This document shows, piece after piece, positions 63,889 to 64,000 of a stretch of 64,000 nt of DNA (its first letter is position 1; every line of letters begins with the position of its first letter). Position numbers and translations under genes: made by a program. The DNA comes from Deinococcus depolymerans (GTDB taxonomy: Bacteria; Deinococcota; Deinococci; Deinococcales; Deinococcaceae), in assembly GCF_039522025.1 (NCBI RefSeq), contig NZ_BAAADB010000007.1, forward strand, positions 105,651 through 169,650. The letters are read 5' to 3'. The notes under the pieces were generated by a model. The model did not search any database. It was not told the origin of the DNA and saw nothing but the letters and a program-made list of their open reading frames with translations.

Positions 63889-64000
63889 TAGTCGGCTGGA
63901 ACTATGCCCGACACCACTGAAATGGGAGCGTCCGGGGCCTATCCCCGGACGTGTCAAAAGAGCTCCCACTCGAGAGTTTCGTCTGTCAGAACCCCGCCTG

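Noticed and set aside
63889..64000. Possible tRNA or small RNA at the right edge
   Set aside because: Nested inverted repeats exist, but I see no cloverleaf, anticodon arm or CCA-proximal stem, and the region runs out of the window.

Overview
The window is about 64 kb of high-GC bacterial chromosome. Several things point to Deinococcus or a close relative: G/C-ending codons throughout, many genes whose TANNNT -10 box lies only 5-9 nt before the start codon (leaderless transcripts, well known in Deinococcus), several families typical of that genus, and a high density of short palindromic interspersed repeats. I see no rRNA, tRNA, CRISPR array, prophage or complete insertion sequence. The content is mostly chromosomal housekeeping and metabolism.

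Layout. 1-8.7 kb: tail of a metallophosphoesterase, secreted alpha/beta hydrolase, divergent sulfurtransferase/sufE pair, small membrane protein, ITP/XTP pyrophosphatase, D-Ala-D-Ala carboxypeptidase, multi-cluster ferredoxin protein, DUF454 protein and an RraA-like protein. 8.9-17.3 kb: XdhC-like protein, then a sugar-uptake operon (LacI regulator, binding protein, two permeases, GDE-type glucosidase) with two palindromic operators. 17.5-27.5 kb: coiled-coil protein, PaaG-like hydratase, YqgF/RuvX, a lipoprotein isoamylase, acyl-CoA ligase, esterase, C39-like protease and a zinc-ribbon/HEPN-like protein. 27.5-38.8 kb: adenine deaminase, diguanylate cyclase, 2Fe-2S ferredoxin, YetF-like protein, PfkB kinase with mltG, and two sensor histidine kinases. 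39-49.4 kb: KefB-like antiporter ending in a UBP-type zinc finger, gatB cluster, GNAT, DUF1697, EamA transporter, a 22-residue-repeat protein and a MoxR-like ATPase. 49.8-64 kb: CAP-domain lipoprotein, msrB, acyl-CoA carboxylase beta subunit, a 7-bp tandem repeat, xpt, oxidoreductases, ABC exporter, the divergent ald/Lrp pair, cyclophilin lipoprotein and a phosphatidylserine-decarboxylase-like protein.

Working together: LacI, transporter, GDE-type enzyme and the nearby secreted isoamylase suggest use of alpha-glucans or maltodextrins. Adenine deaminase, Xpt, XdhC and RdgB touch purine salvage and clean-up. Sulfurtransferase and SufE share sulfur transfer. Ald and the Lrp-type regulator form a standard regulated pair.

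The strongest unusual signal is a family of at least 19 non-coding elements (mostly 133-157 bp, 11-bp terminal inverted repeats TACGGAYTCCG, strong internal hairpins). Nearly all are flanked by an exact 3-bp duplication of the form TNA. TAA and TGA fit TNA, and 11 of the 19 copies sit exactly on a gene's stop codon, re-creating it. Copies also insert into each other's duplicated target (three tandem pairs), one is a composite palindrome, and others are internally deleted. This looks like a MITE family moved in trans by a transposase with TNA target preference.
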